From Anoplopoma fimbria (taxonomy: Eukaryota; Chordata; Actinopteri; Perciformes; Anoplopomatidae): a stretch of DNA of 64,000 bases. The DNA lies in contig NW_026553420.1 of assembly GCF_027596085.1 (NCBI RefSeq), positions 52,102 to 116,101 on the forward strand. Reading direction: 5' to 3'. Each line of letters opens with the position of its first letter. Within the stretch, counting starts at the first letter, position 1. This document shows positions 1-10,589 of this stretch, in pieces. The notes under the pieces were generated by a model. It saw only the letters and a list, made by a program, of their open reading frames with translations, did not search any database and had not been told where the DNA came from. The translations under genes were made by a program, and so were the position numbers.

Positions 1-2
1 CA

Positions 3-386
3 TCTAGTAGAGTTAGGGCTAAATCCCCTATTAAGTCACAGCCCTCAAAGTCGTATGGCAGTAGCTATGCCACTAGCATTGCTCTTGCCCAAAAAGAGAC
101 AAAGCCTGAACCCTCTTGCCCCTTCTGTAGCTCAGAGCACACATTGGACTTGTGCAAAGACTTCTTGAAGAAAATACATAGGGACAAGATTAGTTTTTTA
201 AAGACCAAGGGCATATGCTTTGGATGTCTATCCGCAGGCCACATTAGCAAAGAATGCAAAAAGCGACTTGCTTGTAAAGTGTGCAAGAAGGCTCACCCAA
301 GCGCTTTGCATATTGAGTTTAAGGACGTCACAGCTAAAGAAGCAGGAAAACCCTCTGGTGTTATAGGCAGTGCATCAGCAGAGTTA
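3..386 (+). pseudogene. BEL/Pao gag C-terminal part with zinc knuckles
   Basis: The frame is open from base 3, without a start codon in the window. It contains a first cysteine cluster (CPFCSSEHTLDLC) and a second, CFGCLSAGHISKEC, followed by CKVCKKAHPSALH. These CxxC-H-C knuckles bind nucleic acid in retroelement nucleocapsid regions, and two closely spaced knuckles just before the protease are typical of BEL/Pao elements. The frame is cut at 385-386 by a Tc1 insertion at a TA dinucleotide. The same frame resumes after the Tc1 element at about 2242, so this is one disrupted gene. Confidence 0.75.
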
Positions 387-579
387 CAGTGGGTACGGAA
401 AGTATTCAGACCCCTTTACATTTTTCACCCTTTGTTTCATTGCAGCCATTTGCTAAAATCGAAAAAGTTCATTTTTTTTCGCATTAATGTACACTCAGCA
501 ACCCATCTTGACACAAAAAAAACAGAAATGTAGAAATTTTTGCAAATTTATTAAAAAAGAAAAACTGAAATATCACATA
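387..579 (+). repeat. Tc1 left terminal inverted repeat
   Basis: This stretch matches the reverse complement of about 2048-2239 nearly base for base, including the motif around the oligo-T and oligo-A tracts. Such long repeats in Tc1-like fish elements normally carry two transposase binding sites each. It is followed directly by the SINE tail. Confidence 0.9.
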
Positions 580-582
580 ATA

Positions 583-795
583 ATAATAATAATAATAATC
601 AATCCTTTATTAGTCCCACAATGGGGAAATTATTTCTCTGCATTTAACCCATCCCGGAGGAGCAGTGGGCTGCAAAAGCGCCCGGGGAGCAACTTGGGGT
701 TATCAAGGACACCTCGGCATGTTGCCGGTAGAGGGGTTTGAACCACCAACCTTGTGGTTACGGGACAATCTACCTCATGTGCCACAGCCGCCCCA
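583..795 (-). mobile_element. tRNA-derived SINE inside the Tc1 element
   Basis: On the minus strand the sequence begins GGGGCGGCTGTGGCACATG, resembling a tRNA A box, followed about 40 bases on by the B-box-like GGTTCAAACC. It ends in a tail of ATT repeats (plus-strand TAA repeats at about 579-600). This is the layout of a tRNA-derived, polymerase III transcribed SINE. Related copies occur at 61003, 62699 and 63728 in this window, and a tail fragment lies at about 12168-12220. I do not assign a family name. Confidence 0.75.
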
Positions 796-821
796 TAAGT
801 ATAAGTATTCAGAGCCTTTGC

Positions 822-1863
822 TCAGTATTGAGTAGAAGCACCCTTTTGAGCTAGTACAGCCATGAGTCTTCTTGGGAATGATGCAACAAGTTTCTCACAC
901 CTGGATTTGGGGATCCTCTGCCATTCTTCCTTGCAGATCCTCTCTCAGTTCTGTCAGGTTGGATGGTGAACGTTGGTGGACAGCCATTTTCAGGTCTCTC
1001 CAGAGATGCTCAATTGGGTTTAGGTCAGGGCTCTGGCTGGGCCAGTCAAGAATGGTCACAGACTTGTTCCGAAGCCACTCCTTTGTTATTTTAGCTGTGT
1101 GCTTCGGGTCATTGTCTTGTTGGAAGGTGAACCTTCGGCCCAGTCTGAGGTCCTGAGCACTCTGGAGGAGGTTTTCTTCCAGGATATCTCTGTACTTGGC
1201 CGCATTCAACTTTCCTTCAATTGCAACCAGTCGTCCTGTCCCTGCAGCTGAAAAACACCCCCATAGCATGATGCTGCCACCACCATGTTTCACTGTTGGG
1301 ATTGTATTGGGCAGGTGATGAGCAGTGCCTGGTTTTCTCCACACATACCGCTTAGAATTAACGCCAAAAAGTTCAATCTTGGTCTCATCAGACCAGAGAA
1401 TCTTATTTCTCATAGTTTGGGAGTCCTCCATGTGTTTTTTGGCAAACTCTATGCGGGCTTTCATATGTCTTGCACTGAGGAGAGGCTTCCGTCGGGCCAC
1501 TCTGCCATAAAGCCCCGACTGGTGGAGGGCTGCAGTGATAGTTGACTTTGTGGAACTTTCTCCCATCTCCCTACTGCATCTCTGGAGCTCAGCCACAGTG
1601 ATCTTTGGGTTCTTCTTTACCTCTCTCACCAAGGCTCTTCTCCCACGATTGCTCAGTTTGGCTGGACGGCCAGGTCTAGGAAGAGTTCTGGTCATCCCAT
1701 ACTTCTTCCATTTAAGGATTATGGAGGCCACTGTGCTCTTAGGAACCTTGAGTGCTGCAGAAATTCTTTTGTAACCTTGGCCAGATCTGTGCCTTGCCAC
1801 AATTCTGTCTCTGAGCTCCTTGGGCAGTTCCTTCGACCTCATGATTCTCATTTGTTCTGACAT
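822..1863 (-). pseudogene. Tc1-like transposase, frameshifted near C-terminus
   Basis: This DDE transposase would cut and paste the surrounding Tc1 element. The open frame from 1863 to 895 encodes 322 residues. An N-terminal paired-like helix-turn-helix region (about residues 10-110, with GRPAKLS as the AT-hook-like linker) is followed by the catalytic domain. The acidic triad is visible in ILWSDETK, FQQDNDPKHT and DLNPIEHLW. The open frame ends early because of a one-base shift near codon 312. In the next frame a Tc1-typical C-terminus with EEWQRIP continues to a stop at 822-824. The family length is about 340 residues, which the joined span would match. The core is intact; activity of the truncated form is uncertain. 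Confidence 0.9.
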
Positions 1864-2047
1864 GCACTGTGAGCTGTAAGGTCTTATATAGACAGGTGTG
1901 TGCCTTTCCTAATCAAGTCCAATCAGTTTAATTAAACACAGCTGGACTCCAATGAAGGAGTAGAACCATCTCAAGGAGGATCAGAAGAAATGGACAGCAT
2001 GTGAGTTAAATATGAGTGTCACAGCAAAGGGTCTGAATACTTATGAC

Positions 2048-2239
2048 CATGTGATATTTCAGTTTTTCTTTTTTAATAAATTTGCAAAAATTTCTACATT
2101 TCTGTTTTTTTCTGTCAAGATGGGTTGCTGAGTGTACATTAATGCGAAAAAAAATGAACTTTTTCGATTTTAGCAAATGGCTGCAATGAAACAAAGAGTG
2201 AAACATTTAAAGGGGTCTGAATACTTTCCGTACCCACTG
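2048..2239 (-). repeat. Tc1 right terminal inverted repeat
   Basis: This is the reverse complement of the left repeat at 387-579. It ends at 2239, immediately before the TA target duplication at 2240-2241. The inner boundary was estimated from where the two arms stop matching. Confidence 0.9.
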
Positions 2240-2241
2240 TA

Positions 2242-5200
2242 TGTGGTCATATAGGGGCCGGAGACCAAGAGTGCGCACTTTCAATCGTCCCAGTTAGGGT
2301 TAAGGCAGCAAAGGGCGGCCAAGTCTTGCAGGTGTATGCTCTCTTGGACCCAGGGTCTTCTGCCACATTCTGCTCTGAGGAGCTCATGATGCGTCTTAAT
2401 CTAAACGGAAGGAAAACACAAATTCTTCTACGCACAATGAATCAGGCAAAATCTGTTCCCACTCATGTTGTTTCAGGAATTGAAGTGTCAGCATTGGACA
2501 GCGATTACTTCTCACCTCTTCCTGACACTTTCACTCAAAAGGAGATGCCAGTAACAACTAGCAACATCCCCAGGCAGCATGACTTAGCGCAATGGGCGTA
2601 TTTAAGTAAAGTCAAAATCCCCTCCATTAGTGCCAAGGTAGAGCTGTTAATTGGAACTAATGCTCCAAACCTGATAGAACCATGGGAGGTTGTTAATAGC
2701 CAAAGTGGGGGCCCCTATGCAGTCAGAACACTACTGGGGTGGGTGGTAAATGGGCCACTTAGAAAGGGAACTGGCAATGTAAGGAGTGTTACTGTGAATA
2801 GGATTTCAGTGGCAAGGCTGGAAGAGCTTCTGATCTCCCAGTACAATCAGGATTTTAATGAAGTTACATCTGAGGAGAAAACTGAAATTTCCATTGAGGA
2901 CAAAGGATTTTTGAAAATGGCCAACGAGGCAGTTCTGAATGATGGACATTACAATCTGAAACTGCCCTTCAGAAAGGCGGATGTCTGTATGCCAAACAAT
3001 CGCCAAATTGCAGAACAGCGCCTCCAGAGCCTAAAAAGGAAAATGAACAAGGACGAGCAATATAAACAGGAATATGTTGCATTTCTTGGTGACATCTTTG
3101 AGAGTAGTTATGCAGAGGAGGTCCCACAGGAAGAACTCGGACAGTCAACAGGAAAAGTATGGTACTTGCCACACCATGGGGTGTACCACCCTAAAAAGAA
3201 AAAGCTTAGAGTGGTCTTTGATTGTGCCGCCTCTTACCAGGGTGTATCCCTCAACACAGAACTGCTGCAGGGACCCGACCTGACAAATTCCCTCATTGGA
3301 GTCATCCTGAGATTTCGCAAAGAGCCCGTTGGAATCATGTCCGACATCAAGTCAATGTTCCATCAGGTTAGAGTAGCCAAGTCTGATGTTAATTACTTGC
3401 GATTCCTGTGGTGGCCACAAGGTGACACCAGTCAAGCACCCAAGTCACACCGTATGCTTGTACACATCTTCGGTGCTGTGTCTTCCCCAAGCATTGCAAG
3501 CTTTGCATTAAGAAAAACTGCTACTGACAATGAACACTGTTTCCCCCCTCAAGTAGCTGAAACAGTCCGGCACAACTTTTACGTCGATGACTGTGCCAAG
3601 TCTGTGGCCAAGGAATCTGATGCCATCCAGCTGGTAAAAGATCTCACTGCACTATGCAGCAAAGGTGGGTTTCAGCTCACTCAGTGGGTCAGCAATAGCC
3701 GAGCAGTTTTGGCATCAATCCCCAAAGAACACAGGGCAAAGCAAATTAAAACACTGGATCTTGACAAAGACAGTTTGCCCATTGAAAGAGCACTAGGACT
3801 GCAGTGGTGTGCGGATTCTGACAATTTCCAATTTAACATAAAATTAAGCCAAAAGCCACACACCCGCAGAGGCATACTCTCTGTCGTTAGTTCCATCTTT
3901 GACCCACTAGGCTTTCTTGCTCCTCTCATTCTCCCAGCCAAGCAGTTGCTACAGGAGCTCTGCCAGCGAGGCTACGGATGGGATGAGCCTTTGCCCGAGC
4001 CAGTGTCTGAAAGGTGGATGGAATGGACCAACAGCCTGGAGAGGATCAAAGGCTTCAGTGTTCCCCGCTGTCTGAAACCAAAGGGCTATGGAGTGACAAA
4101 CTGTGCCGAGCTGCATCACTTTGCTGACGCCAGTGAGAGTGGCTATGGATCGGTAAGCTACATCAGACAGTTGAACAATCAGGATGTTATTCATGTCAAT
4201 TTTGTCCTTGGAAAGTCCAGAGTCCTTCCCCTTAAGAACATCACAGTGCCACGACTGGAACTGGCAGCTGCAGCATTACTTGTGAAGGTAGACCGAATGG
4301 TGAGAAGAGAGTTACACCTTGACCTAAAGCCTTCATTTTTCTGGACTGATAGCCAAACAGTGCTAAAATACATTGCAAATGATCATGCTAGGTACAAGAC
4401 CTATGTAGCCAATAGGGTTTCACTGATTAGGGACAATACAGACCTGTCTCAGTGGAGACATGTGTCTACGCAGCAAGGACAATCCTGCTGATGATTCATC
4501 GAGAGGATTGAATGCAGGAAAATTCATGGAGCAAAGGAGATGGATACATGGCCCTGAATTCTTATGGAACACTCAGGAAAGTTGGCTGGTGGAGGAAGCA
4601 TTGGGATCAGTGTCACAGGACGATCCAGAGGTCAGGAAAAAGGCTACTGTTTTGGCAGCAGTAGTGAACACTGGAACACCCACAGACCAGCTTATTTCTT
4701 TCTTTTCAGACTGGATGAGACTACTTAAAACAGTGGCATGGTACCTCAGGCTGAGAAAGATTTTGATGCTGATTGGGAAAGGGGGAAAGGAGCAGCCATC
4801 ATGTCAAATAAGTACCCGCTCAAACAGGAAAAGGGCAAGGATAAAAATTGAAGATCTCAGGTCTCACCTTGGTGGACAGCTTCTCACAGTAAAAGACATG
4901 GCAGAGGCAGAAAGGTCAGTCATCGCGTACATGCAAAGAAGAGCATTCCCTGCTGAAATAGCAACACTAGAGATGACCCCGCCTAGAGTGCACAAGGGCA
5001 GCAAGATCTGCAGGCTTGATCCTGTGCTGGACGAGGGCATTCTAAGAGTAGGTGGCCGACTGCACAAATCTGCAATGCCCGAGGAAACAAAACACCCCTG
5101 CATCTTGCCCAAAGATTCACACGTTTCCATACTGCTCTTAAGACACATCCATGAACGCTGTGGCCACAATGGCAGAAACCACATGCTGTCAGAGCTCCGG

Positions 5201-6170
5201 AAAAGGTACTGGATTGTAAAGGGCAACTCGGTAGCAAGGAAGGTGCTCTCAAGATGTGTAGTTTGTCGGCGTGCAAGGGGAAAAGCAGGTGAACAGAAAA
5301 TGGCGGATTTGCCGCTGGAAAGAATCCTACCTGACCTCCCCCCCTTTACAAATGTCGGGTTGGACTACTTCGGCCCAATTGTAGTGAAGCGAGGAAGAAC
5401 CACCATCAAAAGACTCGTGCATCCATGCTTTGAGGAGATTTGTCTGCAGGAGGGGCCAAGTTAAGCACATCAGGTCCGACAATGGAACCAACCTGAGGGG
5501 TGCTGACGTGGAGCTCAAGAAGGCCCTGAAGTCACTGAATGAGCAGAAAATCCAAGATGCCCTGCTCCCAGATGGAATCGAATGGAGTTTCAATCCACCA
5601 GCAGCATCACACTATGGCGGAGTCTGGGAAAGGCTCATAAGATCTGTCCGCCAGGTGCTGAACTCCACTCTCCAACAGCAGTCCATCGATGATGAAGGCC
5701 TTCAAACGCTGCTCTGCGAGGTGGAGGCAATCCTGAACAACCGTCCTCTCTCCACAGTGTCCTCAGACCCACATGACCTTGAGCCACTGACTCCAAATCA
5801 CATCCTCCTGTTGAAAACCCAGCCAATCCTACCCCCTGGAACCTTCCTGAAGTCCGACCTCTATGCCAGGCGCCGCTGGAAACAGGTCCAGTACATGGCT
5901 GATCTATTCTGGCACAGGTGGACTAAAGAATATCTTCTACTGCTGCAGGAGAGACAGAAATGGACTGCAGTAAAGAAGAATCTAAGCGTCGGAGACATTG
6001 TCCTGGTCGTTGACCCCACCGCTCCACGAGGGTCCTGGCCATTAGGAAGAGTGCTGGAGACCAAACCCGATGCAAGGGGTCTGGTGCGGTCAGTGAAGCT
6101 CCAGACACAGACTTCAGTCCTTGAGAGGCCCATTACCAAACTGTGCCCAATCCTTGAAGCTGAAGAGTGA
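2242..6170 (+). pseudogene. BEL/Pao pol: protease, RT, RNase H, integrase (broken)
   Basis: The region from 2326 to 4491 is open for 721 residues. It shows a retropepsin-like site (LLDPGSSATFC), a reverse transcriptase with SDIKSMFHQVRV and the catalytic YVDD, and RNase H motifs HHFADASESGYGS and FFWTDSQTVLKYI. A one-base insertion near 4471 moves the frame. The second piece (4460-5464) has the integrase zinc-binding H-H-C-C motif (HIHERCGHN and CVVCRRARG) and the start of the core, LDYFGP. The third piece (5430-6170) has SDNGTN and the SHYGGVWERLIRS motif. The segment between the first and second core motifs is missing, with roughly 75 bases apparently deleted near 5415. The element is therefore defective in integration. 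Confidence 0.9.
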
Positions 6171-6365
6171 CCAGGGTTCCTGATCACCTTTCAAAGGAAT
6201 GTAATGTATATATGTTTTCACACCTTCTGAAAAAACAACAACATTATTCATTACATATACCTAAAAGCATTAAGTGCTTATTCAATTCAACGATAATTGC
6301 CCCTCTTATGGCTCCTTTATTATTAATTTGAGTAATTGGTTCTATAGAGAACAATTAGGGGCCGG

Positions 6366-6767
6366 TGTGTAGGAGCCGCATTTACGTTTTTTATGATTTG
6401 AGTGACTCACTAATTTCTCCTTCTTTCCCACCTTTGGTGAGTGCACACCTGCGACAGGTGCTGATGGTGCACCCTTTAAATAGGCCACGGAAGTGCATGA
6501 CGTGGAGAAGGCTGGCAAGCAGATACAGTTATTGATCGTCTGTTTGTGAACTGTGCAACTTGATATATATGCATCCTTAATTTGTTATATTTTATTTACA
6601 ATAAATGACGGCCAAAGGACGGCCTTGGACAGTCAAACTCTTACTCTTTTTTGGACACAAACTGCGCGTCAAACAATGCCATCACCAGCTTTCTCCGTGT
6701 GGCAAAAGGACAACTTGGGATCTTGGGGTTATAGGAAAAACCCAACCACGGTTTTTTCGCCATTACA
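6366..6767 (+). repeat. candidate 3' LTR of the BEL/Pao element
   Basis: A purine-rich stretch (AGGGGCCGG) at about 6357-6365 is followed by TGTGTAGG, a plausible LTR start. The stretch holds a TATA-like TTTAAATAGG near 6475 and an AATAAA signal at about 6600. It could end at TTACA (6767). The 5' LTR is outside the window, so neither boundary can be confirmed. Confidence 0.55.
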
Positions 6768-7079
6768 GACGGATTTCAGCTTTCAGCATTCCAACGCATT
6801 TTCTGCAGGATTGTATTATTTATGTGATTGGACTTGCTTATTTTCCCAAATAAAATTCAAATGTTCCTTGAATGAACCCCAAACTAACCCTAAATGAACC
6901 CCATTGATATAGCTGTCTCAGAACTGTTAATATATGCAACGTCTTCGGGCATTAGCAGCCACACAGTCAAAATTTCTTGCGATATTTTCTAGTTATTATT
7001 GTATTGCACCTCTGAATCTTTTTATTTAGTGTCTGGTGATTTTTCTCTCTCTCTCTTTCATCTTCTGTCATCTCTACAG
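6768..7079. other. non-coding, probably intron of the SRCR gene
   Basis: I see no gene here. It contains a 24-base stretch (6772-6795) that recurs at 8520-8543, and a CT-rich tract (about 7043-7060) that serves as the polypyrimidine tract of the splice acceptor ending at 7079. Confidence 0.5.
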
Positions 7080-8613
7080 ACTCTGTCAGGCTGGTGAATG
7101 GGACTAGTCTGTGCTCAGGTAGACTGGCGGTAAAGTCCAACCACTCTAACCAGTCCAACCATTCCAACCAGTGGTGGTCATCAGTGTGTGAAGATGACTT
7201 TGACCAGCAGGATGCAGAGGTGGTCTGTAGGGAGCTTGGCTGTGGGGCTCCTCAGTCCTCCAGGGGGCGCTCTATGGAGAAGTGGAGGCTCCAATGTGGA
7301 CCAAAGAGTTCCAGTGTGGAGGCCATGAGTCTGCTCTCCTGGACTGTAGAAGCTCAGGCTCAGATAGAAACACCTGCTCACCTGGCAAAGCTGTTGGACT
7401 CACCTGCTCAGGTAGAAGAGGAGCTGCAGCTTTGATCTGGTTCATTTCTGTTCTACTGAAACTCACTTTGTTCTTTTACTGATGACTCTCTTGTTTCTGT
7501 TCAGAACCAGGTTGGTGGGAGGAGATAGTCGCTGTGCAGGAACACTGGAGGTGAAACATCAAGGAGACTGGAGACCAGTATATAGCATTTTCTGGACCCT
7601 GAAGGAAGCATCTGTTGTCTGTAGAGATCTGGACTGTGGCTCTGCTGTTTCTGTAGGATGGAGAAAGGAGTCCTCAAAGAGATCTGTGTGGTTAATCAAC
7701 TCTTGCTGTGTTTATTCTGGATCTGCTCTGAGGGAGTGTTTAACACCATATTCCTCTTCCTCCATCCTGGATCTCACCTGCTCAGGTAAGCCCATCAGTG
7801 ACATCATCTATGACATCATCTCTGACAGCAGTGTTTCTAGTATGTTCCTTCCTCTGTGGTTTTCCGTTGGACTGAACTGTTGTCTGTCTGTCTGTCCTTT
7901 TTTCTTTCTCTGTGTCTCTCTCTGTCTCTCTCTCTCTCTCTCCCTTTCTTCCTCTTTCTCTTTCTCTAATCTCTGTTTCTCTATTTCTCAATATCTTCCT
8001 CTCTCTCACACACAATTTCTAATTTTCTGTTTTCTTCCATTCATTTCATTTCAATTTAATTCATACAGCCCCAATTTTATTTTTTACTTTTTTTTAATGT
8101 CTACGTCTTCAGAAGAGTCTTAGGATTCTCAAAATGAAGTTATTAAATCAATACGACTTACAGTTTTTAACTCAGAGCGTCTTGTTCAGGTAGAACCTTC
8201 CCTGTGTTGGTGATAACACCATAACAGGTGTACAAGTACAATTACAAGTCATTTAGCATAAAGTATAGTGAGTTGTTTGGCATAGACAGAGGTGATGTGA
8301 GTGTGATGTGTGAAGATTTAAAGTTGTACTATTAATACTACTACTACTACCACTACTTCTTCTACTATTACTACCACCTCTGCAGTTTAACAGTTCAGCT
8401 TCCACCTCTGCAGTTTAACAATTCAACTACCAGGTTTTAAAGCAGTGCAGTTCTTGGCTTTTGGGCTTTTTCAGGAAAGTAATTTGAAACTTCCATATTT
8501 TCAGCAATGCCCTGTGACTGATTTCAGCTTTCAGCATTCCAACTCTGTCAGACCTGTGACATCACATCCTTTTTTCAGGGTCCCTTTTTGTCGAACAAAG
8601 ATGGAATGTGAAC

Positions 8614-8694
<81 letters not shown>

Positions 8695-10589
8695 TTATTA
8701 TTACTACTGCGATTATTATTGTTATTATTATTATTACTATTGTTATTGTTAATATTATTATTATTATTATTATTATTATTATGATACAGTGCTACAGGAA
8801 TGAGTCATTTTTACACTTTCTGTCCCTCATCACATAGTTAATGCGTTTTCTGATGTTTTTTGGTCAGATGTCTGAAATCAGGTCTGTGTTTAACTCAAGC
8901 TGAAGAGATTTGAACGATTTGTTCTACGATATAAAATCATTAAATACCCCTCTGGTGAATGTAGAATAATACAAATCAGAAATAGAAATAATCCAATCAG
9001 ATGTTTGTGGATTGTTGGACTACAAACATACATCATTTGTGCAGAACTCTAGTGCTAGACAAAAGACAAACATTAACAGAACAATACAAGGGACACAAAA
9101 CAGTAAACACAGATTCAACATTTATGAATGTGAACTTTCATCTTCTCTCTGTGTTTACAGACCTGCTCCTTCAACCAAACATCTCTGTGTCCTCCTCCAC
9201 TGACGGGGTCTCCGAGGCCCAGCAGCAGGGGGCTCAAGTGCTGAGGGGCTCCACCTTCACCATCTGCTGCTCCATCCAGCCACAGTACCCAGGAGGCTCC
9301 TTCCAGCTCACCTTCACCTCCTCCAACTCAGCACACACCTACACCAAGCCAGCTGTCAATCACTCTGCCCACTTCCTGTTTCCTGCTGCAGAGCCCTTCC
9401 ACCAAGGAAGCTACAGCTGTGTTTATCACGTCTATGTTTTCTGTCATAGCTTCTCCTCTGAGAGCCGTCAGCTCTCTCTCACTGTCCCAGGTAAGCTGAC
9501 TGTTTACATGCAGGTTTGGAGAAGATGATTGGTCCAATCTGACTGAAAATTATCAGCTGACCACAGAGTCCATGCATGTTGTTGTTTCTGGAATGGCACT
9601 GTGTCCTTGTGTTACAAATGTCATATAGTAACCAAACCTGAACCAAGTCTATAAACGGCAACATGAAAGAATAAACTGTAGGACGGAGCATGTTTGGTTA
9701 CCAGGATAACTCTGGTTCTCTGAGAACTGAGGGAGGCATTTCACTATGAGAAGCACCTTCTGACTCCACCAATCACAGAAGTTCCACATCCACCACATCA
9801 CTCATTAAACCACTTAGTGATGTGGTGGATGTTACCGCTACCAATCAGAAGCAAGAAGGGCGGTGTGCTCCGATACCTCACTCAGAGAACCAGGGTTATC
9901 CTGGTGACCAAATGTTGAGACAGTAGTTAGGTTGTTACTGCTCATGATAGCCACTATGCTTTATTTGATTCTAAACTAAGCCCCGCCCCTCTAATGCTGA
10001 CTAGCCAATCACAGCGTAGCATGGTCCAGCTCTGACCAGGAGCTCTGGTGATGAAAACAGGATGTAGGTGATGACATCACTGTAACATGAAACCAGAACT
10101 AACCAGATCAAATGAAACAAAGTCACAAAAACCCAAACCTTCATTCTGACTGACTCTCAAACAGAACATTTACCGCTGAAGACTTTAAACTCTGTATGAA
10201 GTCAAGTCAAGTCATGAAGAGTAATAGTCTCAGTGGTTCTAGATTCCAGCTTCAATGGGAGCTGTTGGACTCATGATGTTGTGTGATGTGATGACTGTCC
10301 ATGTGTTTGATCAGATCCAACACCTCTTATCATCAAAGCGGTCCTCCTGCCGCTGATTCTGCTGTTGGAGAGCGTTGCCCTCAGGTACTGACACACGTCT
10401 GTTGTTTAGACCAGCGACTGGAATGAAGCTCTCGCTCTGTGTTTAGTGAACTGAACACAGGACTGTGCTGTCATGTCTCTCCAGGCCAGAAGGGGGAGGA
10501 AGCCGGGCAGACGGGAGAACATTGAGCTGGATGATTTTAACCTGGGTGTTCCTGCAGCTGAAGAAGAAGGAGCTCAGGGAGCAGAGTAG
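7080..10589 (+). CDS. SRCR/Ig-domain membrane receptor gene, 5' partial and frameshifted
   Basis: Five exons are visible: 7080-7411 and 7505-7785 (SRCR domains), 9161-9490 (Ig-like domain), 10315-10384 (membrane segment) and 10490-10589 (cytoplasmic tail, stop at 10587-10589). SRCR hallmarks include [19 protein letters not shown] and, in the next frame, [13 protein letters not shown]. The Ig domain has paired cysteines in FTICCS and GSYSCVYH. The membrane exon encodes a run such as VLLPLILLL. The tail carries [13 protein letters not shown]. Exon phases agree from the end of exon 2 onward. Exon 1 lacks one base near 7253, and exon 2 starts one base out of phase, so this allele looks damaged. 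Family members are surface scavenger-like immune receptors. Signal peptide exons are not in the window. I assign no symbol. Confidence 0.75.
7786..9160 (+). other. intron of the SRCR gene with simple repeats
   Basis: This intron starts with GTAAGC after 7785 and ends in TTTACAG at 9160. It holds a CT-rich tract (about 7880-8010), ACT-type trinucleotides (about 8333-8375), and the 24-base repeat at 8520-8543. It also has a long compound microsatellite of TTA then TAG units (about 8617-8783). I see no gene in it. Confidence 0.7.
8617..8783. repeat. compound (TTA)n/(TAG)n microsatellite
   Basis: About 13 TTA units are followed by about 15 TAG units and then a degenerate TTA tract. The open frame across it is only a product of the repeat. 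Confidence 0.95.
9693..9912. mobile_element. hairpin MITE with long inverted repeats
   Basis: The ends read TTTGGTTACCAGGATAAC inward from the left and TTTGGTCACCAGGATAAC inward from the right. The match continues through CTGGTTCTCTGAG. A second inner palindrome of about 19 bp per arm flanks the centre (about 9788-9833). There is no coding capacity. It lies in the intron between the Ig exon and the membrane exon of the SRCR gene. The superfamily is not certain because no clear target duplication can be fixed. Confidence 0.75.

Larger units (their letters stand above)
387..2239 (-). mobile_element. Tc1/mariner transposon inserted in BEL/Pao
   Basis: The ends are long inverted repeats of about 190 bp (387-579 and about 2048-2239), both starting CAGTGGGTACGGAAAGTATT when read inward. 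TA dinucleotides flank both ends (385-386 and 2240-2241), the standard Tc1/mariner target duplication. The transposase gene lies on the minus strand (822-1863). The repeats still match closely, which suggests a relatively young insertion. A tRNA-derived SINE (about 583-795) sits just inside the left inverted repeat. Confidence 0.95.
1..6767 (+). mobile_element. BEL/Pao LTR retrotransposon, 5' end outside window, broken
   Basis: The order of domains is that of BEL/Pao elements: gag-side zinc knuckles (3-386), aspartic protease, reverse transcriptase, RNase H and integrase (2242-6170), then a candidate 3' LTR (6366-6767). The 5' LTR and most of gag lie left of the window. A Tc1 element at 387-2239 interrupts the coding region. 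The pol frame has a single-base shift near 4471 and an internal deletion near 5415, so the copy cannot be autonomous. Assignment to BEL/Pao rather than Gypsy rests on the protease-RT layout and on the CxxC knuckles placed close before the protease. Confidence 0.85.

Noticed and set aside
1285..1774. Plus-strand open frames inside the Tc1 element
   Set aside because: They are antisense shadows of the transposase gene.
7786..8123. Extension of the second SRCR open frame
   Set aside because: It continues past a good GTAAGC donor into CT-rich intron sequence.
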